Assembly: GCF_040829825.1 (NCBI RefSeq)
Contig: NZ_JBFOLH010000008.1
Direction: 5' to 3' (one strand)
Length of the DNA: 64,000 bases
DNA from: Leadbetterella sp040829825
Lineage (GTDB): Bacteria > Bacteroidota > Bacteroidia > Cytophagales > Spirosomataceae
The notes below the pieces were generated by a model that worked only from the letters and a program-made list of their open reading frames with translations, was not told the DNA's origin and made no database searches. This document shows positions 17,290-26,724 of this stretch, one piece after another. Positions within the stretch are counted from its first letter, which is position 1, and each line of letters opens with the position of its first letter. Both the position numbers and the translations under genes were made by a program.

Positions 17290-18516
17290 ATGAAAAAAAT
17301 AGGATTTCTTTTCCTTTTAGTACCCTGCTGGGCCTGGGCCCAGGTAAAAGGAACAGTGGTATCTGAAACCACCCGTCAGCCTGTACCCTTTGCCAGCGTA
17401 TTCATCAACAACTCTACGATAGGCACCACCACCGATGAGAACGGCCGTTTCAGTCTCTCCCGCCTGACGGCCGGAAAGCACGAGCTGGTGGTATCGGTAC
17501 TCGGATTTGAAAAGCTGGCAACGGTGATCACCGTGCCGATGGAGCAGCCGCTGAACATCCGCCTGCGCGAAAAAAGCACGGCTCTTGACCAGGTCACCGT
17601 GAAGGCATTTGATAAAGACGGCTGGGAAACCTGGGGATCGCTCTTTATTGAAAGCTTTATTGGCACTACTGCCAATGCCGGGCGTACGGATTTAAAGAAC
17701 CCGAAAGACCTGCGGTTCAGGCACAACAAGCAGGACAACACCCTTGAAGTATTTGCCGTAGCTCCTTTAAAGATACAGAATAAGTCGCTCGGCTACAATA
17801 TGGAATACCACCTCGAGCTGTTCCGCATTGATTTCAACAGCCATACCAACCTGTACGCCGGCTACCCGTTCTTTAAAGAAAACAAAAAAATCTCAAAAAG
17901 AAATATCAAAAACCGGGAGGAAACCTATGACGCCTCCCTGCTAAAGTTTATGCGCAGCCTGTATTACAACACCGTACAGGCTGACGGTTACAGCATCCGG
18001 AAAATGGTGGAGCTGCCCAACCTGGAGAAACAACGCATCAAAGCCCTGCGCGATAAGTATACGATCAAAGAGCAGGATGCTTCCGGCCGGTTGATCAGCG
18101 TTTCCGGGCCGGCTTATCCGCAGGAGATCTATACCGCCGACTCCCTCTCCTATTTCCGGAAAATACTGGGCCAGCCCGATTCAAAGTTCAGCCTTTACAA
18201 AGACACCATTCCCACCCGGCAGCTGGTGCTGACAGACGTCGCAGGCACCAAAAAGCTATACTTCAGAGATTTTCTTTACGTGGTCAATACCCTGCATAAG
18301 GAAGACCCGCGCTACATCAGCTACAAAAATGAAAAGCGGGTGCCGGCGCCGCAGACGTCTTTCCTGCGCATGCTTGATGACATCAGCATAGAAATAGAGC
18401 CGAACGGGAATTATTTCCCTCCCCTGAATCTTTTCAGCGGCGATTACTGGGGCTGGTCAAATAAAATTGCCGACCTGCTGCCCCTGGATTATAAGCCCAG
18501 GTCATCTACCCCGTAA
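17290..18516 (+). CDS. Carboxypeptidase-regulatory-like domain envelope protein
   Basis: 408 residues. Signal peptide (MKKIGFLFLLVPCWAWAQ) followed by a CarboxypepD_reg-like beta-sandwich at ~20-100 (VKGTVVSETTRQPVPFASVF, then TTTDENGRFSLSRL). This is the domain found at the N-terminus of Bacteroidota outer-membrane receptors. The rest (~110-408) has no TonB barrel or protease motif that I recognise; proteins of this layout are annotated only as regulatory-domain-like. Probably periplasmic or outer-membrane attached. Its stop overlaps the 3' end of the convergent gene by 28 bp. Confidence 0.75.
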   Translation: MKKIGFLFLLVPCWAWAQVKGTVVSETTRQPVPFASVFINNSTIGTTTDENGRFSLSRLTAGKHELVVSVLGFEKLATVITVPMEQPLNIRLREKSTALDQVTVKAFDKDGWETWGSLFIESFIGTTANAGRTDLKNPKDLRFRHNKQDNTLEVFAVAPLKIQNKSLGYNMEYHLELFRIDFNSHTNLYAGYPFFKENKKISKRNIKNREETYDASLLKFMRSLYYNTVQADGYSIRKMVELPNLEKQRIKALRDKYTIKEQDASGRLISVSGPAYPQEIYTADSLSYFRKILGQPDSKFSLYKDTIPTRQLVLTDVAGTKKLYFRDFLYVVNTLHKEDPRYISYKNEKRVPAPQTSFLRMLDDISIEIEPNGNYFPPLNLFSGDYWGWSNKIADLLPLDYKPRSSTP

Positions 18517-20123
18517 ATCTCGAAATTGCTGAAGTCGATCCCGGTAAAGGCACCTGGGTAAAAGTCGCGGCTTAATGAGGGTACAACCGGCTCTTCTTCT
18601 TCTCCGAGCCGCGTCAGCAACGAAACCGGCGGCGGCGTTAAGTACTGGATACAAGACGTGGAGTCGCCCCTGAACTTAACAAAGTAGTATTTTTTTACCG
18701 GGAAATGGCCGGTTACCTTAAAATTGCACATGTTGACATGGGAGGGCATACCGCCCCAGTCGCCCGCATCAGTAGGATCAAATTCCAGCTGCTTCATCTC
18801 ACCCGAAACCCCCTCCCTCAGGCGGTTCTCTTCCGTTAAAACAGCATCGAAAAGCGTACGGGCCGGCTTAAAGGAATAAATTCCCTCTTTTTCCAGGAAT
18901 TCCTTCTTCTCCGAATTAATATAAAACGCCCGGGCAAAGTCTTCCCTGTACCCGCCCTCGTATACATTGTAGGCCTCTGTTATCTGTTCCAGCTGCTGAA
19001 ATTTAAGCCCTGTCTGCCCTTTGTAAAACCCGCTGCAGAAAAGCGCAACCAGAAATACGGTAACCAGGGCACCCAGCCATTTAACGCTGCTAAACCGGCG
19101 CATCAGCGTAACAAAAAACAACAGGATGATCAAGGCACCGTAGATTTTATACCGCGACTCCAGCACACTCACATACCCCTGCATCCAGTAATTGTACCTC
19201 AGCCCCACGATCAGGGCCAGCGAGATTGTGCAAAAGAGAAACAACAGCTTTTCAAAATCAAGCTTCCGGTTCCACGGGAGAAACAGGCGGTAAAAGGTAT
19301 ACCCGAAAATACCGGCCGTTACGGCGGCAATCACTGCCCAGGTATAGGGATTGCTGATCAGGTTAAAGATGCCTCCCATAGATAAAAAGTAAGCATATAC
19401 CAGCTGCAGGTTATACTTCACAATATTTTCAAAGACATTCAGCGACTTGCCTTCCCCGCTTCCTGCCACAATCAGCCCCAGCTGGATAAGCAGGAGCAAC
19501 GCAGTCACCATACCCGCCTTCCGGTTCTCCTTGTTGACCAGGAAGCAGGCTACCACCAGCACATTGGCCACAATGCCGTTAATGCTGCCCAGCGGGGTGA
19601 TCACAAAGATCAGGAAGAACAGGACACGGAGCAATACTCCCAGCCTGCCGTAATTGGCGGCAGCGTAGAAAAGAAATACCGAAAACGAAAACGAGAGCAG
19701 CTGGTAGGCTCCCACATCGTTCCGGAAATACATTTCATAATGCACCAGGTTCAGCACCAGCAGGCTGGCCCATGCCACCGGCAGGTATTCTTTTCTTGTA
19801 TAAAAATGCACTACCAGGCAGGTAAAAAATACAGCCAGGAACAGATTACACAACAGCAACATATGGCCGAAGTCCTGGTGGCCGTCAACACCACACTGGA
19901 ACAAAACAATCAGGCGCATCAGTACCGGGTGGCTTTCATTCTCCGGCAGGATAATGGCAGCAAATTTATCGGGTGCGTTCAGGTAGTAATACAGGTAGCT
20001 GACAAAAACCCTGTAGTCATCTTTTAACGGGAAATTCCGGGCAATTTTTCCCAACTGCAGCAGATGAGTGAAAACAGGTACCAGTCCCAGTATAAGTATA
20101 CCCGGAATTTTAATTTTCTTCAT
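18489..20123 (-). CDS. Polytopic membrane protein, function unknown
   Basis: 544 residues with roughly eleven hydrophobic helices between residues 5 and 370 and a soluble C-terminal domain of ~170 residues. The layout (early charged loop with KDDYRVF, then HP in ENESHPVLMRL, many short helices, soluble tail) resembles membrane glycosyltransferases of the GT-C fold, but no diagnostic motif can be confirmed. It ends 7 nt... rather, its start at 20123 lies 6 nt after the argG stop on the same strand, so the two may be co-transcribed. The 3' end overlaps the convergent gene. Confidence 0.7.
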   Translation of the reverse strand: MKKIKIPGILILGLVPVFTHLLQLGKIARNFPLKDDYRVFVSYLYYYLNAPDKFAAIILPENESHPVLMRLIVLFQCGVDGHQDFGHMLLLCNLFLAVFFTCLVVHFYTRKEYLPVAWASLLVLNLVHYEMYFRNDVGAYQLLSFSFSVFLFYAAANYGRLGVLLRVLFFLIFVITPLGSINGIVANVLVVACFLVNKENRKAGMVTALLLLIQLGLIVAGSGEGKSLNVFENIVKYNLQLVYAYFLSMGGIFNLISNPYTWAVIAAVTAGIFGYTFYRLFLPWNRKLDFEKLLFLFCTISLALIVGLRYNYWMQGYVSVLESRYKIYGALIILLFFVTLMRRFSSVKWLGALVTVFLVALFCSGFYKGQTGLKFQQLEQITEAYNVYEGGYREDFARAFYINSEKKEFLEKEGIYSFKPARTLFDAVLTEENRLREGVSGEMKQLEFDPTDAGDWGGMPSHVNMCNFKVTGHFPVKKYYFVKFRGDSTSCIQYLTPPPVSLLTRLGEEEEPVVPSLSRDFYPGAFTGIDFSNFEIYGVDDLGL

Positions 20124-20129
20124 GGGTAA

Positions 20130-21323
20130 TTACTTCGCCAGTTCCTGGATTTTCTGATGGATCATCACCTGGTTGGAGGCTATTTTTGAAAATCCTCTTA
20201 CGTCATCGCCTGACCAGGCGTTGTTCATTTCACCGTAGCTGCCAAACACATCTGACATGAGGTCATAGGCGGAACGTATGCCCAGCACCGTGAAATTATA
20301 CGGGGCCAGCTTCACTCTTACCGTACCGGTTACCGTCTCCTGGCTGCTGGTGAAAAAGGCTTCGATATCGCGCAGAACAGGCTCATTGAAGTGGCCTTCA
20401 TGCAGCAGCATACCGTACCACTCGGCCAGGTTCTGTTTCCAGTACTGCTGCCACTTGGTGAGCACATGCTTTTCAAGCAGGTGGTGCGCCTTGATAATGA
20501 TCAGGGGTGCGGGGGCTTCAAAGCCCACCCGTCCTTTAATGCCAATGATGGTGTCACCCACGTGGGTATCACGCCCGATAGCATACGGTGATGCCAGCTC
20601 ATGTACCCGGCGGATGGCGTCTACCGGGTTCCTGAATTTCCGGTTGTTGACCGCTTTCAGCTCGCCCTTCACAAAATCAAGGGTGATTTCAGACGGTTTT
20701 TTCTTCGTGAGCTGCGTAGGGTATGCTTCTTCCGGAAGGGAATCCCAGGAGTTAAGAGTCTCTTTTCCGCCCACTGAGGTTCCCCACAGGCCCTGGTTGA
20801 TGGAGTAGGTAGATTTGTGCCACTCACGCTCCACCCCTTTCTTTTTCAGGTAATCAATCTCGGCCTCCCTGGATAACCGAAGATCGCGGATCGGTGTAAT
20901 GATCTCCGCATCGGGAACAATGATCCGGAACGCCATATCGAAACGCACCTGGTCGTTACCGGCGCCGGTGCTTCCGTGAGCAATGGCGTTCGCACCTATC
21001 GACCGGGCGTATTCAGCTACCGCCACGGCCTGGAATATCCGCTCTGCGCTGACCGAAAGCGGGTAAGTATTATTCTTCAGTACATTTCCGAAGATAAGAA
21101 AACGGATACATTCTTTATAGTATTTATCGGCTACGCGTGCCGTGTAGTGGGTTTTTACGCCCAGATCATAGGCTTTTTTTTCAATATCTGCTATCTCCGC
21201 ATCCGTGAATCCGCCGGTATCTACCAGCACGGAGTGCACCTCCATGCCTTTGTCTTCATTTAAGTATTTTACACAAAAAGAGGTGTCCAAACCACCACTG
21301 AAAGCCAGTACTACCTTTTTCAT
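20130..21323 (-). CDS. argG: Argininosuccinate synthase
   Basis: 397 residues. Ligates citrulline and aspartate using ATP in arginine synthesis. The N-terminal PP-loop SGGLDTS (residues 9-15) is intact and the conserved AHGSTGAGNDQVRF is present. It stands apart from other arg genes here. A consensus -7 box lies ~17 nt upstream, and the downstream membrane-protein gene begins 6 nt after its stop codon. Confidence 0.95.
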   Translation of the reverse strand: MKKVVLAFSGGLDTSFCVKYLNEDKGMEVHSVLVDTGGFTDAEIADIEKKAYDLGVKTHYTARVADKYYKECIRFLIFGNVLKNNTYPLSVSAERIFQAVAVAEYARSIGANAIAHGSTGAGNDQVRFDMAFRIIVPDAEIITPIRDLRLSREAEIDYLKKKGVEREWHKSTYSINQGLWGTSVGGKETLNSWDSLPEEAYPTQLTKKKPSEITLDFVKGELKAVNNRKFRNPVDAIRRVHELASPYAIGRDTHVGDTIIGIKGRVGFEAPAPLIIIKAHHLLEKHVLTKWQQYWKQNLAEWYGMLLHEGHFNEPVLRDIEAFFTSSQETVTGTVRVKLAPYNFTVLGIRSAYDLMSDVFGSYGEMNNAWSGDDVRGFSKIASNQVMIHQKIQELAK

Positions 21324-21339
21324 CTGATCAAATTTTTCG

Positions 21340-21347
21340 CAAATGTA
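21340..21347 (-). promoter_or_regulatory. argG promoter -7 box
   Basis: TACATTTG on the minus strand is a perfect TAnnTTTG. A TTTG exists about 25 nt further upstream, slightly far for a -33 element. Confidence 0.5.
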
Positions 21348-21384
21348 GACTTAAACTCGCTATAAAGTATAACAAAAGGCAGCA

Positions 21385-22182
21385 TTATTTCCCGTATTTG
21401 GCGATATGTTCCCTGATCCGGGTTACCCGGTTGGCCGGGCTGGGGTGTGTGCTGTTAAAATCGTCTCTATCCATATCTCCGCCCGATGCCTCCGCCAGTA
21501 TTTCCATCACCTCCACCATCGCCTGGGGGTTATATCCCGCATTGATCATATAATGTACGCCAAACTCATCCGATTCCAGCTCATCGTCCCGCCCGTATTT
21601 CATCAGCTTCATATTGGCTACATACGAAGCGATCTGGCCGGCTCCCAGGTCGCCTGCAGAGGCTGTAGCTGCCCCGGCCAGTCCCTGGTAAAATTCGGTT
21701 TTGGCCATTTGCTCTGACGAGTGCCGGTGGATCACATGCCCGATCTCGTGCCCGAGCACCCCGGCCAGCTGGTCTTCCGACTTCAGCCGGCTCAGCAGTC
21801 CCACGGTAATAAACACCTGTCCGCCCGGCAGGGCAAATGCATTGACGGTCTGGCCGTCACGCAAAACATAAAAATTGAATTTGTACGGATTGGTGATGCC
21901 CCTGGCCGCCAGCTCTTCGTTAAAAACCCGTACCAGCTTGTTGCCTACCGCACTCACCTGGTTCTGCACCTGCTGATCGGGGTACAGGCCCCCGTATTCC
22001 TGTGCCATCCGGGGAGCCGACTGGAGACCCAGGGCCACCTCTTCTTCTGTTGAAAGGCTAACCTTCTGGTGCTCACCCGTTAACGGGTTTTCCTGCGATT
22101 TACCCATATAGCTGAAATAGGCTATTGCGGCCATTACCAGACCAATGATCAGCCGGAACTTCAAACCATTTCCCCTTTGCAT
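21385..22182 (-). CDS. M48-family zinc metalloprotease
   Basis: 265 residues. An N-terminal hydrophobic segment (residues ~9-24) is a signal anchor or signal peptide. The zinc site is HEIGH (His145, Glu146, His149) with the third ligand Glu203 in ELESDEFG, all intact. The length and HEIGHVIHRHSSEQM context match the periplasmic M48/BepA-like group that degrades misassembled envelope proteins; there is no TPR tail, unlike BepA. A likely role is envelope quality control. Confidence 0.9.
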   Translation of the reverse strand: MQRGNGLKFRLIIGLVMAAIAYFSYMGKSQENPLTGEHQKVSLSTEEEVALGLQSAPRMAQEYGGLYPDQQVQNQVSAVGNKLVRVFNEELAARGITNPYKFNFYVLRDGQTVNAFALPGGQVFITVGLLSRLKSEDQLAGVLGHEIGHVIHRHSSEQMAKTEFYQGLAGAATASAGDLGAGQIASYVANMKLMKYGRDDELESDEFGVHYMINAGYNPQAMVEVMEILAEASGGDMDRDDFNSTHPSPANRVTRIREHIAKYGK

Positions 22183-22375
22183 AACCTTTGCGATTTCGAA
22201 TAATTTCCAAAGTAGGAAATAAATTTATGGAAATGCAATAAAAGAACCGATATTCTCCCATTTCGTCAGAAGGCCTCAATTTTTCCTGAAATATAATTTT
22301 TGATTTTCATCCAAACTCTCTATTTTTAGTTTCCAAGTGATCCGGGGCGGATCTTAAACCTTAAATTTTTACCTA

Positions 22376-23362
22376 ATGACAGATGATGAACTCAGGAAGA
22401 GCGAACCTCTCCTGATGGATGACCCTACGCGTTTTGTAATATTCCCCATCAAGCACGATGATATATGGGAGTTCTATAAAAAAGCAGAGGCTTCCTTCTG
22501 GACAGCGGAAGAGCTTGACCTGTCACAGGACCATAAAGACTGGGCCTCCCTGAACGACGGGGAAAGGCATTTTATATCCCATGTACTGGCTTTCTTCGCC
22601 GCTTCTGACGGGATTGTCAACGAAAACCTGGCTGTAGGCTTCCTCTCCAATGTGCAGTATGCCGAAGCCAAATGTTTCTACGGTTTCCAGATCATGATTG
22701 AAAACATTCATGCAGAAACCTACTCCCTGCTGATTGATACCTATATCAAGGATACGGTTGAAAGGCAACGCATGCTTAACGCCATTGAGACAATCGATTG
22801 CGTAAAGAAGAAAGCGGAATGGGCTATCCGGTGGATCGAGCAGGGTTCGTTTATCGAGCGCCTCATTGCATTTGCCGCCGTAGAGGGCATTTTCTTCTCC
22901 GGGTCGTTCTGCTCTATTTTCTGGCTGAAGAAACGCGGGCTGATGCCGGGACTTACCTTCTCTAATGAGCTGATCTCACGCGATGAAGGCCTTCACCGCG
23001 ACTTCGCCTGCCTGCTGTATACCCAACATATTGTCAACAAGCTGCCCGAAGAGCAGGTATATACCATCATTAAAGATGCCGTTGAGATTGAGAAGGAGTT
23101 CGTGTCAGACGCCCTCCCGGTGTCGCTGATCGGCATGAATGCTCCCCAAATGTGCCAGTACATTGAGTTTGTGGCAGATCACCTGCTGGAATCGCTTAAC
23201 CTTCAGAAGGTATACAATGCCACCAACCCGTTTGACTTCATGGACCTGATCTCGCTGCAGGGGAAAACCAATTTCTTCGAAAAACGGGTAGGAGAATACC
23301 AGAAGGCCGGCGTTACTGCCGACAAAGAGAAAATGAATTTCTCACTGGACGAAGATTTTTAA
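22376..23362 (+). CDS. nrdB: Ribonucleotide reductase small subunit, class Ia
   Basis: 328 residues, eukaryote-like R2 sequence. Di-iron ligands and radical tyrosine are preserved: Asp78 (FAASDG), Glu109 and His112 (ENIHAET), radical Tyr116, plus VEGIFFSG and SRDEGLH further on. It houses the tyrosyl radical that drives reduction of ribonucleotides by NrdA in the cytoplasm. The large subunit gene is not adjacent: the next 800 bp hold REP-like repeats and a RAYT transposase, then an unrelated gene on the other strand. Either nrdA is encoded elsewhere or the pair was separated. Confidence 0.95.
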   Translation: MTDDELRKSEPLLMDDPTRFVIFPIKHDDIWEFYKKAEASFWTAEELDLSQDHKDWASLNDGERHFISHVLAFFAASDGIVNENLAVGFLSNVQYAEAKCFYGFQIMIENIHAETYSLLIDTYIKDTVERQRMLNAIETIDCVKKKAEWAIRWIEQGSFIERLIAFAAVEGIFFSGSFCSIFWLKKRGLMPGLTFSNELISRDEGLHRDFACLLYTQHIVNKLPEEQVYTIIKDAVEIEKEFVSDALPVSLIGMNAPQMCQYIEFVADHLLESLNLQKVYNATNPFDFMDLISLQGKTNFFEKRVGEYQKAGVTADKEKMNFSLDEDF

Positions 23363-23365
23363 TTC

Positions 23366-23503
23366 CGTTAAGCCCCGAAGGAGCGCAATACCATAACGTA
23401 ACCTTGAAGGGGCGTAATATAATTATCACCCCTTCAGGGTTTACAACCCGGGGCCGAAGGCCCGATCCATTACCGATCTATCCACCCAAACAACACCACA
23501 CCA
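23366..23503. repeat. REP-like palindromes upstream of the RAYT gene
   Basis: GCCCCGAAGGAGCG (23372-23385), TTGAAGGGGCG (from ~23404) and CCCCTTCAGGG (from ~23429) occur in a gene-free stretch between nrdB and the transposase. They are degenerate copies of the palindromic words found downstream of the transposase and at 229-600. Confidence 0.75.
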
Positions 23504-23956
23504 ATGGGACAATCACTCGTAAAAAACTACATCCACATCGTATTCAGCACCAAATACCGTGCACCGCTGATCCATCCGCCTGTAGAGGAAGAGCTACATG
23601 CCTACCTGGGCGGGATCTGTAACCGGCTCGGATGCCCGGTTATAAAAGTGGGCGGCTACACCGACCACATCCATATTCTCTGCATGCTGTCTAAAAAAAT
23701 AGCCCTGATGAAACTCCTGGAAGAATTAAAGTCGCATTCATCCAAATGGATTAAAACCAGGGGGCCGGAGTATAAAAACTTCTATTGGCAGGATGGTTAC
23801 GGGGCATTTTCGGTGAATCCGTCCCAGGTAGATATTGTGATCCGGTATATCGCTAATCAGCACAAGCACCACAGCAAAAAAGATTTTAAGAGCGAATATC
23901 GCGTATTCCTTAAAAAATACAACGTAGAGTATGATGAGCGATATGTCTGGGAATAA
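23504..23956 (+). CDS. REP-associated tyrosine transposase (IS200-like, RAYT)
   Basis: 150 residues, Y1_Tnp (HUH) single-domain family. The HUH metal motif is His55-Ile-His57 in GGYTDHIHIL and the catalytic tyrosine is Tyr115 in IVIRYIANQHKHH; both are intact. WQDGYGAFSV at ~95-104 is also typical. The gene is bounded on both sides by short palindromes rather than by classical IS ends, which is the mark of a domesticated RAYT acting on REP sequences. Such enzymes cut single-stranded REP DNA and are thought to spread REPs through the genome. The open frame and motifs suggest it is active. Confidence 0.92.
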   Translation: MGQSLVKNYIHIVFSTKYRAPLIHPPVEEELHAYLGGICNRLGCPVIKVGGYTDHIHILCMLSKKIALMKLLEELKSHSSKWIKTRGPEYKNFYWQDGYGAFSVNPSQVDIVIRYIANQHKHHSKKDFKSEYRVFLKKYNVEYDERYVWE

Positions 23957-24180
23957 CGCAACCGTACCCCTAAGCCCCGAAGGGGCGCTATACATCAACA
24001 TAGCCCTGAAGGGGCGCTATACATCAGCGATACGTTATCGACGGGCGCAGCCCCTCGATGCCCCTCCCCTGAATATCCCGCCCCTTCAGGGCTCCCGGGC
24101 GGCCCCGGCGTTCCCTGCATCAAAAACGAACGGGGCTGCGCCCCTGGCTGGGGTGTGGTGCCCTTTCAGGGCAAAGAACA
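23957..24180. repeat. REP-like palindrome array downstream of the RAYT gene
   Basis: Two near-identical direct units start at 23974 and 24003 (GCCCCGAAGGGGCG and GCCCTGAAGGGGCG), each followed by CTATACATCA. Inverted copies GCCCCTTCAGGGC (24080-24092) and GCCCTTTCAGGGC (24160-24172) follow. GACGGGCGCAGCCCCTCGAT near 24038 pairs with itself and resembles words near 485. The head-to-tail then inverted layout is typical of BIME-type clusters. Confidence 0.8.
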
Positions 24181-24197
24181 TACCTCTTAGTCAACTA

Positions 24198-25826
24198 TCA
24201 CTTACAATTAGCTATAATGTATTCGGCCTTATAGGTAATCAGGTCTGAGCCCGCATCATAACCCGTTGTGCCCGCCAGGCCGTTGCCATCTGCAATTACC
24301 ACACTGCCGTCACGCTTAAAGGTAACTTTTCCTGAATAGATCTTCCCTTCATAGAAAGCATTCAGAGAATATTCCACCCCTTCTACAACATAAATTCTTG
24401 CTTTCCCGTCCTGAAGATAAACATTGGTATAGCTGAGCGTGGCCGGGTTGTACAATCCAAACCAGCCGCTTGGCTTCAGCCGCAGGTTCTCGCCTTTACA
24501 TATCGCTGCCAGGTCAATATCCACCGCCACCGTTTTAACCGGGTCAGGAATGGTAATATTTACAGGTATCACTTCCGTACAGGCGTCAAAAGTAGTTTGT
24601 GCAACGGTCTTTCCTGAAACTTTTTCTCTCACTTCCAGCCTGAGCTTATCGCCCGCACTGAGGTTACCGTTTCCCTGAATGATATTGGTTTGGTTACCGT
24701 TGGCCACATTAAAGTTGCCGTACCCCGAACCCATGAAATTACCCTGTGCGTCAAATAAAAACCCGGTATAGTTCCCCAGGTCTGCCTCTACATTGGAGCT
24801 GACCTTAAACACAGCATACTGGTTGCTGCACCTGTTATTGGCCAAAACCGCATAATTGATGCTCCAGTAGCTCAGGTGCGATATCTCAAACCGGCCTGCC
24901 AGCTGGCCTTTCTCGTTTTTATATACAACAGCCTCTCCCTCTTCTTTCCATTGACCGGTAGCTGTTTCAAAGCTCCATACAGGTATACTGCTGCCTTCCT
25001 TTATGGCCTCGCCGGTCTGTGGATTTTTAACATGAGGGTCTATCGCCATGCTTACCTCAACCGGCTTCGAGAATTTTTTCACTTCTTTGCCGCCTGCCGT
25101 CATGTTAATGGCGGCAATACCTGCCGTTACAAAACGTACACTGCGGCTTTCTCCCGACTTCAGCTGTACGCTTGCCGGGGTAAGTCCGCCCGGAAAAGCA
25201 GCAAGCGATTGAATTTCTTCCGTGTCAAACATCAATACTTCTGCACTTACATTGGCAGCGCTGATGGTATTGCCTGCGGCATCCATTATTTTGGTATCGC
25301 TCTTAAAGCCTACAGAACCTACCTCCGTGCCGTTGTCCAGGAGCGTGATTTTACCCGATGATACCGGAACGGTCGCCTGGACAGCCGTTACCCCTTCAGG
25401 CGGGTTTTTAACATGAACCATCGGCACTACAAACCGGGCAGGATCAGAACCGGTCAGCGAAAAAGTCTGGCTGGTGGTCAGGTAACCCGGAGCCGCCACC
25501 TCTATCGTAAAAGTTACCGGAGCAGACGGAGAAGCTGTAACTTCTTTCGCCAGTATCAGGGTCAGAACATTGCCCGCCACCTTATAGTTTTTTCCGCCGG
25601 CATCATCCAATATAGCAGCTGCCTTATCGCCCGTAATCTTCACGGTAACCTTGTCGGGCTGCGTGCTGCTTCCCGGATTGGCATCTGTAAACTGCAGTAA
25701 AACAGGCGAGTTGACCGCTCCGCCACTGACCACCAGGTCTACTCCCTCAAAAGGGTTGATCTCCTTACACCGGCCGGTAACCAGTAAAAAAAACAATGCT
25801 GCGATATAAATTTTGATATTCTTCAT
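24198..25826 (-). CDS. Surface or periplasmic beta-rich protein, unidentified
   Basis: 542 residues. An N-terminal hydrophobic segment ends LLVTGRCKE; a Cys at this place suggests a lipoprotein, but Arg before the Cys makes the lipobox poor. The chain is rich in short beta-strand repeats. A central piece around residues 285-330 (VWSFETATGQWKEEGEAVVY, then FEISHLSYWSINY) resembles the FAM171/CILP-type extracellular module. No catalytic motif is seen. A beta-barrel-like protein (25856-26527) lies 29 nt upstream in the same direction, so the two are probably one transcript. Confidence 0.75.
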   Translation of the reverse strand: MKNIKIYIAALFFLLVTGRCKEINPFEGVDLVVSGGAVNSPVLLQFTDANPGSSTQPDKVTVKITGDKAAAILDDAGGKNYKVAGNVLTLILAKEVTASPSAPVTFTIEVAAPGYLTTSQTFSLTGSDPARFVVPMVHVKNPPEGVTAVQATVPVSSGKITLLDNGTEVGSVGFKSDTKIMDAAGNTISAANVSAEVLMFDTEEIQSLAAFPGGLTPASVQLKSGESRSVRFVTAGIAAINMTAGGKEVKKFSKPVEVSMAIDPHVKNPQTGEAIKEGSSIPVWSFETATGQWKEEGEAVVYKNEKGQLAGRFEISHLSYWSINYAVLANNRCSNQYAVFKVSSNVEADLGNYTGFLFDAQGNFMGSGYGNFNVANGNQTNIIQGNGNLSAGDKLRLEVREKVSGKTVAQTTFDACTEVIPVNITIPDPVKTVAVDIDLAAICKGENLRLKPSGWFGLYNPATLSYTNVYLQDGKARIYVVEGVEYSLNAFYEGKIYSGKVTFKRDGSVVIADGNGLAGTTGYDAGSDLITYKAEYIIANCK

Positions 25827-25855
25827 TCGTCTTATAAGTAAATAAAGTGAGTATT

Positions 25856-26527
25856 TTAATCCAGTCTGACATTAACCTTAAAATTCACAACAGGCCAGTA
25901 TTTCCAGTCTTTCGTGTTGTTTTCTATCTTAGCGGCCTCTTCTGACATACCCACCAGCCGCTCGGTGCCCGTTAGGGTAATTTTGGGCGAGGTCATAAAA
26001 AACGAACCCAGCTCTACACCCACCCCTATGCGCCTTTTGGGCACTGTACGGCCCAATCCTATGGCTGCAAAAGGAGCAATCGTACTCGAATAATCCATCA
26101 CGTAATTGATTTCGCCCACCTCAGCCGGAGTATAGATATTCCCGTTTACTTCATAGTCTTCAACGGGGCTGAACACCAGGTCGGCCTTGCTTTGTGTTAA
26201 ATAAGCGACTCCGCCCACCAGCTTAAATAGTCCTGATTTTGAAGGCGTAAATACGAGAGATAATGCCGGAGCCGATATTTTGACGTCACCGTTCATGTTC
26301 AGTCTCTGCTCAGAAACAGTAATTTCTGTATCGGGCTTATACTGCAGGAAACTGTAGCTTAACCGCGCTGTCAGACGGGGCTTGAACCGGTAATTCAACT
26401 CAAGGCCGGGCAGGGTGCCGAGGTTCAGGCTCAACCCGAACCGGCTCTGTACAGCCACACTATCCTGGGCCCTGAGCGTATGCAGGGCTGCCAGCATAAA
26501 AACAATTAACAGGAGTTTATTTTTCAT
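25856..26527 (-). CDS. Outer-membrane beta-barrel-like protein
   Basis: 223 residues with a signal peptide ending LRAQ. Alternating short amphipathic strands run the length of the chain, and the last strand (PVVNFKVNVRLD) ends close to the C-terminus as in small barrels. No named family is certain. It is first in a two-gene leftward unit with the 542-residue protein; the two may form a surface assembly (inference from position only). Confidence 0.72.
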   Translation of the reverse strand: MKNKLLLIVFMLAALHTLRAQDSVAVQSRFGLSLNLGTLPGLELNYRFKPRLTARLSYSFLQYKPDTEITVSEQRLNMNGDVKISAPALSLVFTPSKSGLFKLVGGVAYLTQSKADLVFSPVEDYEVNGNIYTPAEVGEINYVMDYSSTIAPFAAIGLGRTVPKRRIGVGVELGSFFMTSPKITLTGTERLVGMSEEAAKIENNTKDWKYWPVVNFKVNVRLD

Positions 26528-26724
26528 AAAAACGGGTTTCGGAGAAGTCCTCCTTTAATGATGGCTACTTTTTAAAATGGGTTTTGCATTAATCGGGTAA
26601 TAGCTGCAACAGCAGCAATAAGCAGAATATCAGGTTTTCATGGCAATTATTTCAGGAACTACAAATATATACAGAACAGGTCAGGTAAACAAACCGGATC
26701 CCTCTTATCGTTATAAATAAGACC
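26528..26724. other. Intergenic spacer, nothing recognised
   Basis: About 200 bp downstream of tamL and upstream of the barrel protein gene (both leftward). No RNA gene, strong hairpin or open frame was found. Confidence 0.5.
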
